Assembly (NCBI GenBank): GCA_022508805.1
Contig: JAFLUM010000015.1
Span: 1 to 44,967, forward strand
Length of the DNA stretch: 44,967 bases
Direction: 5' to 3'
Source: Oscillospiraceae bacterium
GTDB taxonomy: Bacteria > Bacillota > Clostridia > Oscillospirales > Acutalibacteraceae
Shown here: piece after piece, positions 8,653 to 14,934 of the stretch
Numbering within the stretch: position 1 is the stretch's first letter
Layout: each line of letters starts with the position of its first letter
The notes under the pieces: model-generated
Seen by the model: the letters and a program-made list of their open reading frames with translations, nothing else
What the model was told of the DNA's origin: nothing
Database searches by the model: none
Translations under genes and position numbers: made by a program

Positions 8653-10279
8653 CTTCAGCACCTCCCCCTATGCGATATCTAAATGCAAAATCTTTAATAT
8701 ATAAGCTTTCTTGCTCAGTTAACCCGTATAAATTATTAATATAATCGTCAATTTCATGGATTTCATCAGTACAATTCTTGTGTTTATACTCATATTCCGT
8801 TTGCTTTGTTCCTACATATTCTTTTGTCTGCTCAAGTTTATTTTCAAGCTTTTGGGCTAACAAATTTACTTGTGCAAAATCATTTAGTTCAGGTACTGAA
8901 AATCCATTCAGTTCTTTTTGTGTTATATGCCAACAATCAGATATACATATCCAATACCACCAGAATAAGGACGAGTTTAATAGACACATACAAAAGTTTT
9001 TATTGCCATCGTCATTACAAAAAAGTCTCTTGTATTCGGATCCATTATGTTCTGTAATAAAAGCTTTAATCCAGAAAGCAGCGCGCATATTCAAATAAAT
9101 CGGATGGCCTTCTTCTATAAACAGATCACTCAATCTATTTCTTCTACCAGTTACTTTTTTGTATATGCTGATATCTAATTTAGAGCCAACCTTCGGAATA
9201 TAATCTTCCTCTGTGACCGTGTTTTTTACAGCAGTAGCGTTGGTAAATAATATATCCCTCTCGGCATTATACCAGTATTTGTAGCTATCCGTATATATTG
9301 AGGTTTCTACCGTATTGCGTTTTTTTCCAAATATTATACATAATTTTTGATGTACAGAAGTAAATAAGCAATCGGGTCGATCGGCATAGCTCAAAATGTA
9401 CTGCTCTTTAACTACGTTTAGAAGGGCTTGGCGTAGCGTTTTCATACGAGGTGTTGCTACATATGATAGTGGAATAACAAATCCCATTGCACCTTTATCC
9501 GCCAAATTTAGTGCGGAATTTTCAAGGACATTCCCATAAATATTGCCGTATTTTGTTTTTGGATTTAAGTTTGATTTTGAATCTTCTACATAAGGGGGAT
9601 TGCCTACAATAATATCAAATAGTTGTGTATTGGGATTATTTGTCACAAAATCTAAGGTAGTAAAATTTTCATTAAGAAATTTGCTCAAACCTTTTGTTTT
9701 GGATATACCATATCTTTTTAGGGCACAAAGGAAAAGTCTTAATTTAGAAATAATAATAGAATCCAAATTAATATCATTTCCAAATATAGTTTTTATAATT
9801 CTTTGGACACTTATTTTTCCTATAGATTGTCTGTGCATGTCCATAAGATCAAATTTGATTTCTAATGCAGAGAGCAAAAATTCACCGGCACCGCATGTGG
9901 GATCATAAACCCGTTTTGTTAGGCAAAACGATTTATAAGGTATACCATTTAAATCCATAACATGTAGGTTGTTAGGATGTAATTTACCATAAGCGGATTT
10001 TATACTGTTGGTAACTATAAATTTTACCACATCAGTAGGAGTATAATAGACTCCTTTTTCTTTGCGATCAATTTCTTTTTCGTTTAAATTTGCTAACTTT
10101 TTCTGTAAATCATTATATCCAATTCTTTCTTTTGGTACCTCAAATTCAAGATGTTTCTTTGTTAATCCAGCTATTGTTTGAATCTCTAACATAATAGCTG
10201 ACAGATCTTTTTCATTATATTTATATGACAAATATTGTTTGGCAGATGCTACTGCCTCTAACACTATTCTGCTTGCCAT
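8639..10279 (-). CDS. N6-adenine DNA methyltransferase, Eco57I/TaqI type
   Basis: A 546-residue amino-methyltransferase. YYTPTDVVKFIV near residue 75 resembles the substrate-binding entry of type I/IIG modification subunits. Motif I is VYDPTCGAGEFLLSALE (AdoMet site) near residue 120, and motif IV is FDIIVGNPPYVED near residue 225; the NPPY box marks adenine-N6 (or cytosine-N4) transfer. The C-terminal ~250 residues match the place of a TaqI-like target-recognition domain. No nuclease domain is fused. The start at 10279 is chosen because GGAGG at 10286-10290 sits six bases upstream, whereas the longer reading frame from 10294 includes that site. It is the first gene of the leftward restriction operon, and pairing it with a C5-methyltransferase is unusual for a LlaJI-like set. 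Confidence 0.88.
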   Translation of the reverse strand: MASRIVLEAVASAKQYLSYKYNEKDLSAIMLEIQTIAGLTKKHLEFEVPKERIGYNDLQKKLANLNEKEIDRKEKGVYYTPTDVVKFIVTNSIKSAYGKLHPNNLHVMDLNGIPYKSFCLTKRVYDPTCGAGEFLLSALEIKFDLMDMHRQSIGKISVQRIIKTIFGNDINLDSIIISKLRLFLCALKRYGISKTKGLSKFLNENFTTLDFVTNNPNTQLFDIIVGNPPYVEDSKSNLNPKTKYGNIYGNVLENSALNLADKGAMGFVIPLSYVATPRMKTLRQALLNVVKEQYILSYADRPDCLFTSVHQKLCIIFGKKRNTVETSIYTDSYKYWYNAERDILFTNATAVKNTVTEEDYIPKVGSKLDISIYKKVTGRRNRLSDLFIEEGHPIYLNMRAAFWIKAFITEHNGSEYKRLFCNDDGNKNFCMCLLNSSLFWWYWICISDCWHITQKELNGFSVPELNDFAQVNLLAQKLENKLEQTKEYVGTKQTEYEYKHKNCTDEIHEIDDYINNLYGLTEQESLYIKDFAFRYRIGGGAEDEGN

Positions 10280-10351
10280 AAGGTGCCTCCACATTAATTC
10301 ATAAAGACTTCACTACAATCATTTATTATAAAATATTATAACATTTATAGT

Positions 10352-10367
10352 GTCCAATAAAACGGAC
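10352..10367. promoter_or_regulatory. Inverted repeat, possible operator of the restriction operon
   Basis: GTCC-N8-GGAC lies upstream of the first methyltransferase gene and close to a minus-strand TATAAT. The presumed -35 region falls inside the palindrome. Restriction operons are often held by small XRE control proteins binding such sites, and a decayed XRE gene lies immediately upstream. No clean -35 hexamer can be read, so this is tentative. Confidence 0.35.
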
Positions 10368-10392
10368 TTATACCTTTTTTCTACTTCTCAAC

Positions 10393-10609
10393 TTATTTAA
10401 ATGAAACCGTTTCAACAATATCCCATATGTCATATTTAAGCGCATTGTAAATAGAGTAGCGCTTTCATAGATACAAGTTCTGTTTTTATTAAGTTTGGTC
10501 ATTGTAGCTGGAGAAAGACCAAGCATTAATCGGAACTGTGACTTTGTTATCTTTTTCCTAAAAGAAGTATCTATAACTTTTTAAAGTCAACAATCCCGTA
10601 GAAACTCAT
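10393..10609 (-). pseudogene. Decayed XRE/Cro-type HTH regulator
   Basis: No single frame is open, but reading through about three frame changes gives a continuous match to the short YozG-like XRE pattern. The pieces are MSFYGIVDFKKL, then VIDTSFRKKITKSQF..LMLGLSPATMTKLNKN, then ELVSMKALLYLQCA, then KYDIWDIVETVSFK followed by a stop. The helix-turn-helix core (GLSPATMTKL) and the xxDIxDIVE ending typical of these ~70-residue repressors are recognisable. It lies between the cyclase-like gene and the restriction operon, the place where a control (C) protein gene would sit. I infer loss of an autoregulator. Sequencing error is unlikely with this many shifts. Confidence 0.68.
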
Positions 10610-10616
10610 CTATCTA

Positions 10617-11441
10617 TTAGCGAAGAATAATTTCTGCTTTCATCAATTTTGGATATAGTTCTAAATTATATTCGATTAAATATTTATCAAATCCAAAAAC
10701 TTTACAATAATCGTTATATTTTGTTAATACCCACAAATATTTAGAAATGGTTTTTTCTGTTGCATAAATTTTATTTGGATCAGTCACTTTGCGATTATAT
10801 TTTCCGTTTTTACGCAGAAGACGAATTAAATTATCACGTAAAACAGTTATATGAATATCTTCATCTATAAACTCAGAATCATAATATACCTGAGATCCTA
10901 AAACAGAATACATATCAATGTAATATTTCTCATCAACATCTTCTGCGACACATTTTTTGCAAAGACTGTCACATATTTCTTTTGAAAAACAATATGAATC
11001 AAGTACAATCCTTGGAAAATTCGCATTTTCTTCTAAGGAAACAGCCCTTATTAGCCCTTCCTCAAAGACGATATCATTATTTATAAAAGTCTGACCTTTT
11101 GTTATTCCTCCACGAATAAGAATTGAGTATTTCTGTAAAAATCGTAATTGCAAGCGTGCTAATACATATCCAATAGACTTCAAACACTCATATTCATCAT
11201 AATCATCACGTTCTTCTAACATTATTATAAAGTTATCAGAAAAAGTTTTAATTTTAAACGGTTCACTGTACATTATATGGTTAGAATCAGTCTTATTAAT
11301 CACATCCGCTGCCATATTAACTACATTGTGCAAAAACTCAATAATATCATTTTCTTGATTCTCAAAGAAAGCTTTATAGCCTAATATATCAAAGTATGCA
11401 ATATAATATGATTTGACTTTGTATGGCTCTATACTATGCAT
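10617..11441 (-). CDS. Class III nucleotidyl-cyclase-like protein
   Basis: A 274-residue protein whose pattern matches the catalytic core of class III nucleotidyl cyclases. AYFDILGYKAFF near residues 14-25 carries the first metal-binding Asp, and KTFSDNFIIM near 65-75 carries the second. RGGITKGQTF near 110-120 fits the conserved Gly-rich strand after the dimerisation helix. Then EEGLIRAVSLEENANFPRIVLD follows, as in a large group of bacterial cyclase-like proteins encoded in defence neighbourhoods. No sensor domain, signal peptide or membrane segment is present, so it is probably cytoplasmic. Whether it makes a cyclic nucleotide, and which one, cannot be told from sequence. A Pycsar-like role is a hypothesis. 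Upstream are TTGCGC-17-TAGAAT and an AGGAAG ribosome binding site. Confidence 0.6.
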   Translation of the reverse strand: MHSIEPYKVKSYYIAYFDILGYKAFFENQENDIIEFLHNVVNMAADVINKTDSNHIMYSEPFKIKTFSDNFIIMLEERDDYDEYECLKSIGYVLARLQLRFLQKYSILIRGGITKGQTFINNDIVFEEGLIRAVSLEENANFPRIVLDSYCFSKEICDSLCKKCVAEDVDEKYYIDMYSVLGSQVYYDSEFIDEDIHITVLRDNLIRLLRKNGKYNRKVTDPNKIYATEKTISKYLWVLTKYNDYCKVFGFDKYLIEYNLELYPKLMKAEIILR

Positions 11442-11487
11442 TGATTTGCGTTCTTCCTATCTATAACAAATAATTATTATTTTATTT

Positions 11488-11516
11488 ATTCTAACATTTT
11501 TCGACGTTAAGCGCAA
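11488..11516 (-). promoter_or_regulatory. Promoter of the cyclase-like gene
   Basis: On the minus strand TTGCGC (11511-11516), a 17-base spacer and TAGAAT (11488-11493) stand about 45 bases before the start codon. Confidence 0.45.
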
Positions 11517-11608
11517 TATATAATCGTGTGCTCGTGAATTATTTTCATATGTTTTTTTGATTTTGGGTTTAGTTTAACAAAATGTCTAAGCAGTATAATA
11601 GACGTATA

Positions 11609-11636
11609 TCTTTGTCTACTGCGGTGCAAATTTTGA
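11609..11636. repeat. Right copy of 28-bp direct repeat
   Basis: Same orientation as 1789-1816 with one mismatch (A instead of G after GCGGTGCA). Together the two copies bracket 9.8 kb carrying the relic, the restriction operon, the XRE remnant and the cyclase-like gene. Confidence 0.7.
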
Positions 11637-11691
11637 GCGAGGAATATGAGTTAAACCAGTTGACTTAACGGCAGGGGAGAGGTAAAATGCA

Positions 11692-11738
11692 AATGCTCCT
11701 ACGGGCGGACGCAAAAGCGTCGATTCTGTAGGAGCATT
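11692..11738. repeat. Nested two-stem palindrome
   Basis: An outer 11-bp perfect stem AATGCTCCTAC / GTAGGAGCATT encloses an inner GACGC-AAAA-GCGTC hairpin. It sits in a gene-free stretch, without a T run on either side, so it does not look like an ordinary terminator. It may be an end of a miniature mobile element or a structured RNA. Confidence 0.55.
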
Positions 11739-11891
11739 ATTTACGACCACATATTTGACCATAGTGCGGTTTGGAACACATGGAAACAGTGGAGACAAGA
11801 GGGCACGAAAGCATTGTTTTCGGAGCGGAAAGTGCCCAAAACGGCTGTTTCCCAGCTAAAAAATGTTACTTAATTTCTTTGGGAGCAAGAT

Positions 11892-11922
11892 ACCGGAAGT
11901 TCGAGTCACCTCACTCCGACCA
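11892..11922 (+). other. tRNA 3'-end-like remnant, possible attachment site
   Basis: AAGTTCGAGTC (a T-loop-like word) followed after a few bases by CACTCCGACCA looks like the 3' end of a tRNA, acceptor strand plus CCA. No 5' half of a tRNA precedes it, and the T-stem pairs poorly, so no complete gene is present. Integrative elements commonly leave such fragments at one end. It lies at the right edge of the accessory block. Confidence 0.35.
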
Positions 11923-11994
11923 AAAACGGGGCTGTCGCAATTGGGATATCCAATAGCAGCAGCCTCAAGCTTTATTAAAATAATATGAGTTTTA

Positions 11995-12357
11995 TCAAAC
12001 TACTGCATCCAAATCGCTGTCTGAGTCGGCAAATTCAATAACCAAATGATTCGGCAGACAGACTATCGGTGCTGCGGCGGAGTTCAGCCAGCCCATTTTA
12101 ACGCAGGTATGGTCGCGACAGTCCGCCGAAAGCATTCGGATTTTTCCGCTTTCGATCTGAACGGTATTTATCCGACCGCTATATTCAATGTCAATCGTCT
12201 GATCCTCAGCCGTTGAAAGATCAAAGCGGTAAAGCACCATGCCGTCCTGTACGATCTGCACATAATCTCCGTGCGGACGTGTAATTGCCCACACACTGCC
12301 GATCACGCCTATCAAAATTATTCCGATACAAACACTTATAAATACTTTTTTCTTCAT
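11995..12357 (-). CDS. NusG domain II-type extracytoplasmic protein
   Basis: A 120-residue protein with an N-terminal membrane anchor or signal (VFISVCIGIILIGVIGSVWA, residues 5-24). It is followed by the compact beta fold called NusG domain II: YSGRINTVQIESGKIRML, then SADCRDHTCVKMGWLN with two conserved Cys, then PIVCLPNHLVIE. Such small proteins regularly sit beside ApbE or Rnf genes in Firmicutes. They are thought to act outside the membrane, but no reaction is known. The start overlaps the end of the ApbE gene by four bases, so the two are co-translated. No terminator is obvious after it. The family call is firm and the role is not. Confidence 0.8.
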   Translation of the reverse strand: MKKKVFISVCIGIILIGVIGSVWAITRPHGDYVQIVQDGMVLYRFDLSTAEDQTIDIEYSGRINTVQIESGKIRMLSADCRDHTCVKMGWLNSAAAPIVCLPNHLVIEFADSDSDLDAVV

Positions 12358-13379
12358 TCGCTTATCACATAAACTTTCATATTGCTGCGGTCACTGTCAA
12401 GTGTAAACCTTTCACTAATGCCGCCGGTCAAATAAATGTCGTTGCTGTCGGAAATCAAAATCATATCAAAATCCTGATTTTGCCGCCAATATTCGACTGA
12501 TTTATCCAACCCCATAACAAAGAGCGAAGTGGAAAGAGCGTCACACAGCTTGCCATCGTGAGCAATCACTGTTATGGACAGAAGCCCGTTTTCAACCGGA
12601 TATCCGGTCGAGGGGTCAATTATATGCCCGTATCTGTTTCCGTCATCACCGATGAAAAACCGCTCATAAGCGCCGGATGTCACCGCGGCAAGGTCGGACA
12701 CCTCTATAACTCCGATTTTTCCTTCTCCGTTCGGGTCTTGAAGTCCTATTCGCCAGTCAGAGCCGTCAGGTCTGCTGCCGACGGTCTGAACATTTCCGCC
12801 GAGATTTAAAAGGGCAGAGGTAATACCGTTTTCTCGCAGAATTCCCGCGGCAATGTCTCCCGCATAACCTTTTCCGACTGCGCCGAGATCAAGCATCATA
12901 CCTTCTTCAAGCTGTACGGTATTTCCGTTCAGCATCACGTTTTCATAGCCCACAAATGACAGCAGTCCTTTGATCTCGTCCTTCGACGGGATACGGTTTT
13001 CCTCTTTGGTAAAGCCCCACGCACTCAAAATAGGGTAGACGGTAAGGTCTAAGGCACCGTTTGTGCGTTCAGACATATCGAGAGCAAATTTTAAAATATC
13101 TGCCGTTTCATAAGCTACCTCTATAGCCTGTCCGTCAGCGTGATTTACAGCATAGACGTCGCTGTTTTCGCCTGTCACAGACCACAAAAGCTCCAAATCG
13201 GCAATTTTTTCCCGTGCCGACATAAGCGTCGGTTCAGCATCTTCCCCGTAAGCGGTAAATTCCATATATGTATCCATTGCAAAGAAGGATATTGATTGTT
13301 TGTCTGGTTCTTGCGTATAGGAGCAACCTGAAAGCAGTAATATAAGACACAGGCACAAGGATAAAATTCGCTTTATCAT
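12354..13379 (-). CDS. apbE: FAD:protein FMN transferase (ApbE family), lipoprotein
   Basis: A 341-residue ApbE family enzyme that attaches FMN from FAD to a Thr/Ser of extracytoplasmic flavoproteins in a Mg-dependent reaction. A lipoprotein signal, LILLLSGCS, ends in the lipobox Cys near residue 19. FAMDTYMEF opens the domain. DLGAVGKGYAGDIA near residue 170 supplies the family's DxGxxxKG motif, LLNLGGNVQTVG follows, HIIDPSTGYPVE carries the conserved His-x-x-Asp-Pro, and ALSTSLFVMG lies near the C-terminus. The start MIKRIL is chosen because GGAGG at 13387-13391 precedes it by seven bases; the neighbouring ATG at 13382 is equally possible. The longer frame from 13454 crosses the promoter. 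It forms an operon with the NusG-II gene. Confidence 0.9.
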   Translation of the reverse strand: MIKRILSLCLCLILLLSGCSYTQEPDKQSISFFAMDTYMEFTAYGEDAEPTLMSAREKIADLELLWSVTGENSDVYAVNHADGQAIEVAYETADILKFALDMSERTNGALDLTVYPILSAWGFTKEENRIPSKDEIKGLLSFVGYENVMLNGNTVQLEEGMMLDLGAVGKGYAGDIAAGILRENGITSALLNLGGNVQTVGSRPDGSDWRIGLQDPNGEGKIGVIEVSDLAAVTSGAYERFFIGDDGNRYGHIIDPSTGYPVENGLLSITVIAHDGKLCDALSTSLFVMGLDKSVEYWRQNQDFDMILISDSNDIYLTGGISERFTLDSDRSNMKVYVISE

Positions 13380-13411
13380 CATTGTTCCTCCGTATAATAA
13401 CGAATCATCAT

Positions 13412-13441
13412 ATTTTAACATAATTATAACATCCTTTTCAA
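13412..13441 (-). promoter_or_regulatory. Promoter of the apbE operon
   Basis: On the minus strand TTGAAA (13436-13441), an 18-base spacer and TAAAAT (13412-13417). It lies inside the long upstream reading frame, which argues for the shorter apbE start. Confidence 0.45.
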
Positions 13442-13562
13442 TCAATTTTAGCAATTGTATTGTATATACTTTTTATATGATTTTTGAATTTTGCCGAAAT
13501 GCCTGTTAGCAGTCTTAATAATGCCGTTGGGCTCAATTTGCAAATCACCTGTTGTAGTGTAC

Positions 13563-13591
13563 TTGACTGAGACTTACACTTATGGTACAAT
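13563..13591 (+). promoter_or_regulatory. Promoter of tRNA-Val
   Basis: TTGACT (13563-13568), a 17-base spacer ending in TATGG, and TACAAT (13586-13591), placing the -10 about 12 bases before the tRNA. Confidence 0.75.
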
Positions 13592-13602
13592 AAAAACAAC
13601 CT

Positions 13603-13679
<77 letters not shown>

Positions 13680-13680
13680 G

Positions 13681-13710
13681 CAAAGAATCCGCGTAAATGC
13701 GGATTCTTTG
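13681..13710 (+). terminator. 12-bp stem after tRNA-Val
   Basis: CAAAGAATCCGC / GCGGATTCTTTG with a six-base loop begins right after the CCA end. No long T run follows, so it may terminate weakly or mark a processing site. Confidence 0.5.
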
Positions 13711-13888
13711 AATGATGTTTGCCTTAGGCAAATGATGTTGGGCAAGTTCCAATGATGACGCTTCGCTAATGATGTGTGACTTCGTCACTTTTTCTATTGC
13801 AAACATTGCATCATTGCGAGTGAAACGAGCAACATCATTACACCGACAGGTGTAACATCATACCGCTGTAGGCGGTGCATCATCATTT
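13711..13888. repeat. Palindrome-rich repeat element, AATGATG/CATCATT type
   Basis: The left half carries four AATGATG words (13711, 13731, 13751, 13768) and the right half carries CATCATT or CATCAT words (13809, 13833, 13855, 13879). The complementary words can pair across the element. The intervals hold small hairpins, for example TTGCC-TTA-GGCAA, GTGAC-TTC-GTCAC, ACACC-GACA-GGTGT and ACCGC-TGTAG-GCGGT. The predicted fold is a long axis with side hairpins at each junction. It encodes no protein. A second copy with the words changed to AGTGATG/CATCACT lies at 44590-44742. Confidence 0.75.
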
Positions 13889-14031
13889 ATGCTTATGAAG
13901 GTTAAATTCTTTACACCCAAAAGCTGAAAACAACTTTTTGGTTCTTTTCTTTTCTCTTCTCTAACTGCGAAAATTCCCGTTTCCCATGAAAAAACAAGAG
14001 ATAAAAGAGGACGGTTTAGGAGACATTGATT

Positions 14032-14577
14032 ATGGAAAGCTTTCCGATAAAAATCCGCCTTTCACGCAGAATGATTGCCTTATGTGTTATGTTTACGCTG
14101 TTTGCGTTACTTATCGGATACGGCATTTTCAAAATGAGCTCTCAAACGATTTATATGGGGGACGGTACTCCGATGCCGTTGTATTTCAAAGCGATTTTCA
14201 TAGCTTTGGAGGTAATTATTGAAATCGGGGCTTTATTTATGATAGTTCCTATGTGGAAACGTATTTTCGCAAGGAATGGCGCTATGACGTTGACTGAGGC
14301 AGGCATTGAAAACACATTTATGCTTTTTACGGTATTTGCGTTTTGGACAACACTGCCGATTCGCTTTATTCCGTGGACTGCTCTGCAGGTCAACAAATTA
14401 GATGCGAACAGTTATACTGTTGACATTGAACAGTTACCGAAGGGCAGCGTAGGGAAATTAGCCAAAATGCGGCTTAAAATTACCGGTTTTGAATTTAGGA
14501 TCGGTCAAATCGAAGCAGAGAATTTTGAACATTACCGCCAAATCGCTCTTTCTCAAAGCGAAGATACGACGGTATAA
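14032..14577 (+). CDS. Small membrane protein of unknown function
   Basis: A 181-residue protein. Two clear hydrophobic segments lie at about residues 14-34 (MIALCVMFTLFALLIGYGIF) and 50-72, with a third weaker stretch near 95-115 (MLFTVFAFWTTLPIRFIPW). The C-terminal third looks like a small cytoplasmic beta domain: WTALQVNKLDANSYTVDIEQLPKG, then MRLKITGFEFRIGQIEAENFEHY. I recognise no named family. The start ATG at 14032 has AGGAG at 14018-14022 nine bases upstream; the TTG at 14026 is too close to that site. It is a single-gene unit between two tRNAs and ends before a hairpin. Confidence 0.6.
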   Translation: MESFPIKIRLSRRMIALCVMFTLFALLIGYGIFKMSSQTIYMGDGTPMPLYFKAIFIALEVIIEIGALFMIVPMWKRIFARNGAMTLTEAGIENTFMLFTVFAFWTTLPIRFIPWTALQVNKLDANSYTVDIEQLPKGSVGKLAKMRLKITGFEFRIGQIEAENFEHYRQIALSQSEDTTV

Positions 14578-14593
14578 TTTAATAAATATAAAA

Positions 14594-14615
14594 ATGATGC
14601 AGGCTTCTGCATCAT
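14594..14615 (+). terminator. Hairpin between the membrane protein gene and tRNA-Gly
   Basis: ATGATGCAG-GCTT-CTGCATCAT is a perfect 9-bp stem just after the stop codon. It lacks a T run, and its words resemble those of the palindromic repeat element. Confidence 0.45.
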
Positions 14616-14622
14616 CATATTT

Positions 14623-14696
14623 GCGGCTGTAGTTCATCGGTAGAATGCGAGCTTCCCAAGCTCGACAGGTGGGTTCGACTCCCATCAGCCGCTCCA
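14623..14696 (+). tRNA. tRNA-Gly (anticodon CCC)
   Basis: Acceptor GCGGCTG / CAGCCGC, anticodon stem CGAGC/GCTCG with loop TTCCCAA (anticodon CCC), T-arm GTGGG-TTCGACT-CCCAT and encoded CCA at 14694-14696. Confidence 0.95.
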
Positions 14697-14700
14697 CGGA

Positions 14701-14739
14701 AAAGCACTCTTTTGTCTGTCGGACAAAAGAGTGCTTTTT
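14701..14739 (+). terminator. Rho-independent terminator after tRNA-Gly
   Basis: A perfect 16-bp stem, AAAGCACTCTTTTGTC / GACAAAAGAGTGCTTT, with a 5-base loop and a trailing T run. Confidence 0.9.
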
Positions 14740-14851
14740 CAATGATATCCGTTCGTCGCGGAACGGGTGATATATACTTCGCATATGAAGGAACGGCAGC
14801 CGAGAATTTTTGCTTTCGTTCAAACTTGATTTCTATGAAAAATTTGTTTTG

Positions 14852-14880
14852 TTGATTTTTATATTATTATATGGTAAAAT
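14852..14880 (+). promoter_or_regulatory. Promoter of the TagGH-LicD operon
   Basis: TTGATT (14852-14857), a 17-base spacer ending ATATGG, and TAAAAT (14875-14880). The extended -10 TGG resembles other promoters in this window. Confidence 0.65.
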
Positions 14881-14934
14881 AGCAAAAATACATAATTTGT
14901 ATGTTTTTTTCACATTTAAAGCGAGGTCAGTAAA

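Larger units (their letters stand above)
11442..11994. other. Gene-free stretch at the right edge of the accessory island
   Basis: It contains the cyclase promoter, one copy of the 28-bp direct repeat, a nested palindrome and the tRNA-like remnant. The two short open frames here (one per strand) have no recognisable features and cross the palindrome, so I do not call genes. Confidence 0.5.

Noticed and set aside
8653-8661. GTG start of the C5-methyltransferase at 8661
   Set aside because: The GTG overlaps the GGGGGAGG ribosome binding site, which is correctly spaced for ATG 8652.
3764-10279. Type IV McrBC, BREX or DISARM system
   Set aside because: Two complete DNA methyltransferases argue against a modification-dependent type IV system, and the BREX/DISARM hallmark genes (PglZ, BrxC, helicase with PLD protein) are absent.
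11616-11956. Two short open frames on opposite strands
   Set aside because: They cross the palindrome and the tRNA-like remnant, have no ribosome binding site and no domain features.
13711-13888. CRISPR array
   Set aside because: The repeated word is only 7 bases, the intervals are 6-35 bases and palindromic, and the right half is the inverted complement of the left. No cas genes are nearby.
14458-14823. A 121-residue minus-strand open frame
   Set aside because: It reads antisense through tRNA-Gly and its terminator (LMGVEPTCRAWEARILPMN is the reverse of a tRNA), so it is not a gene.
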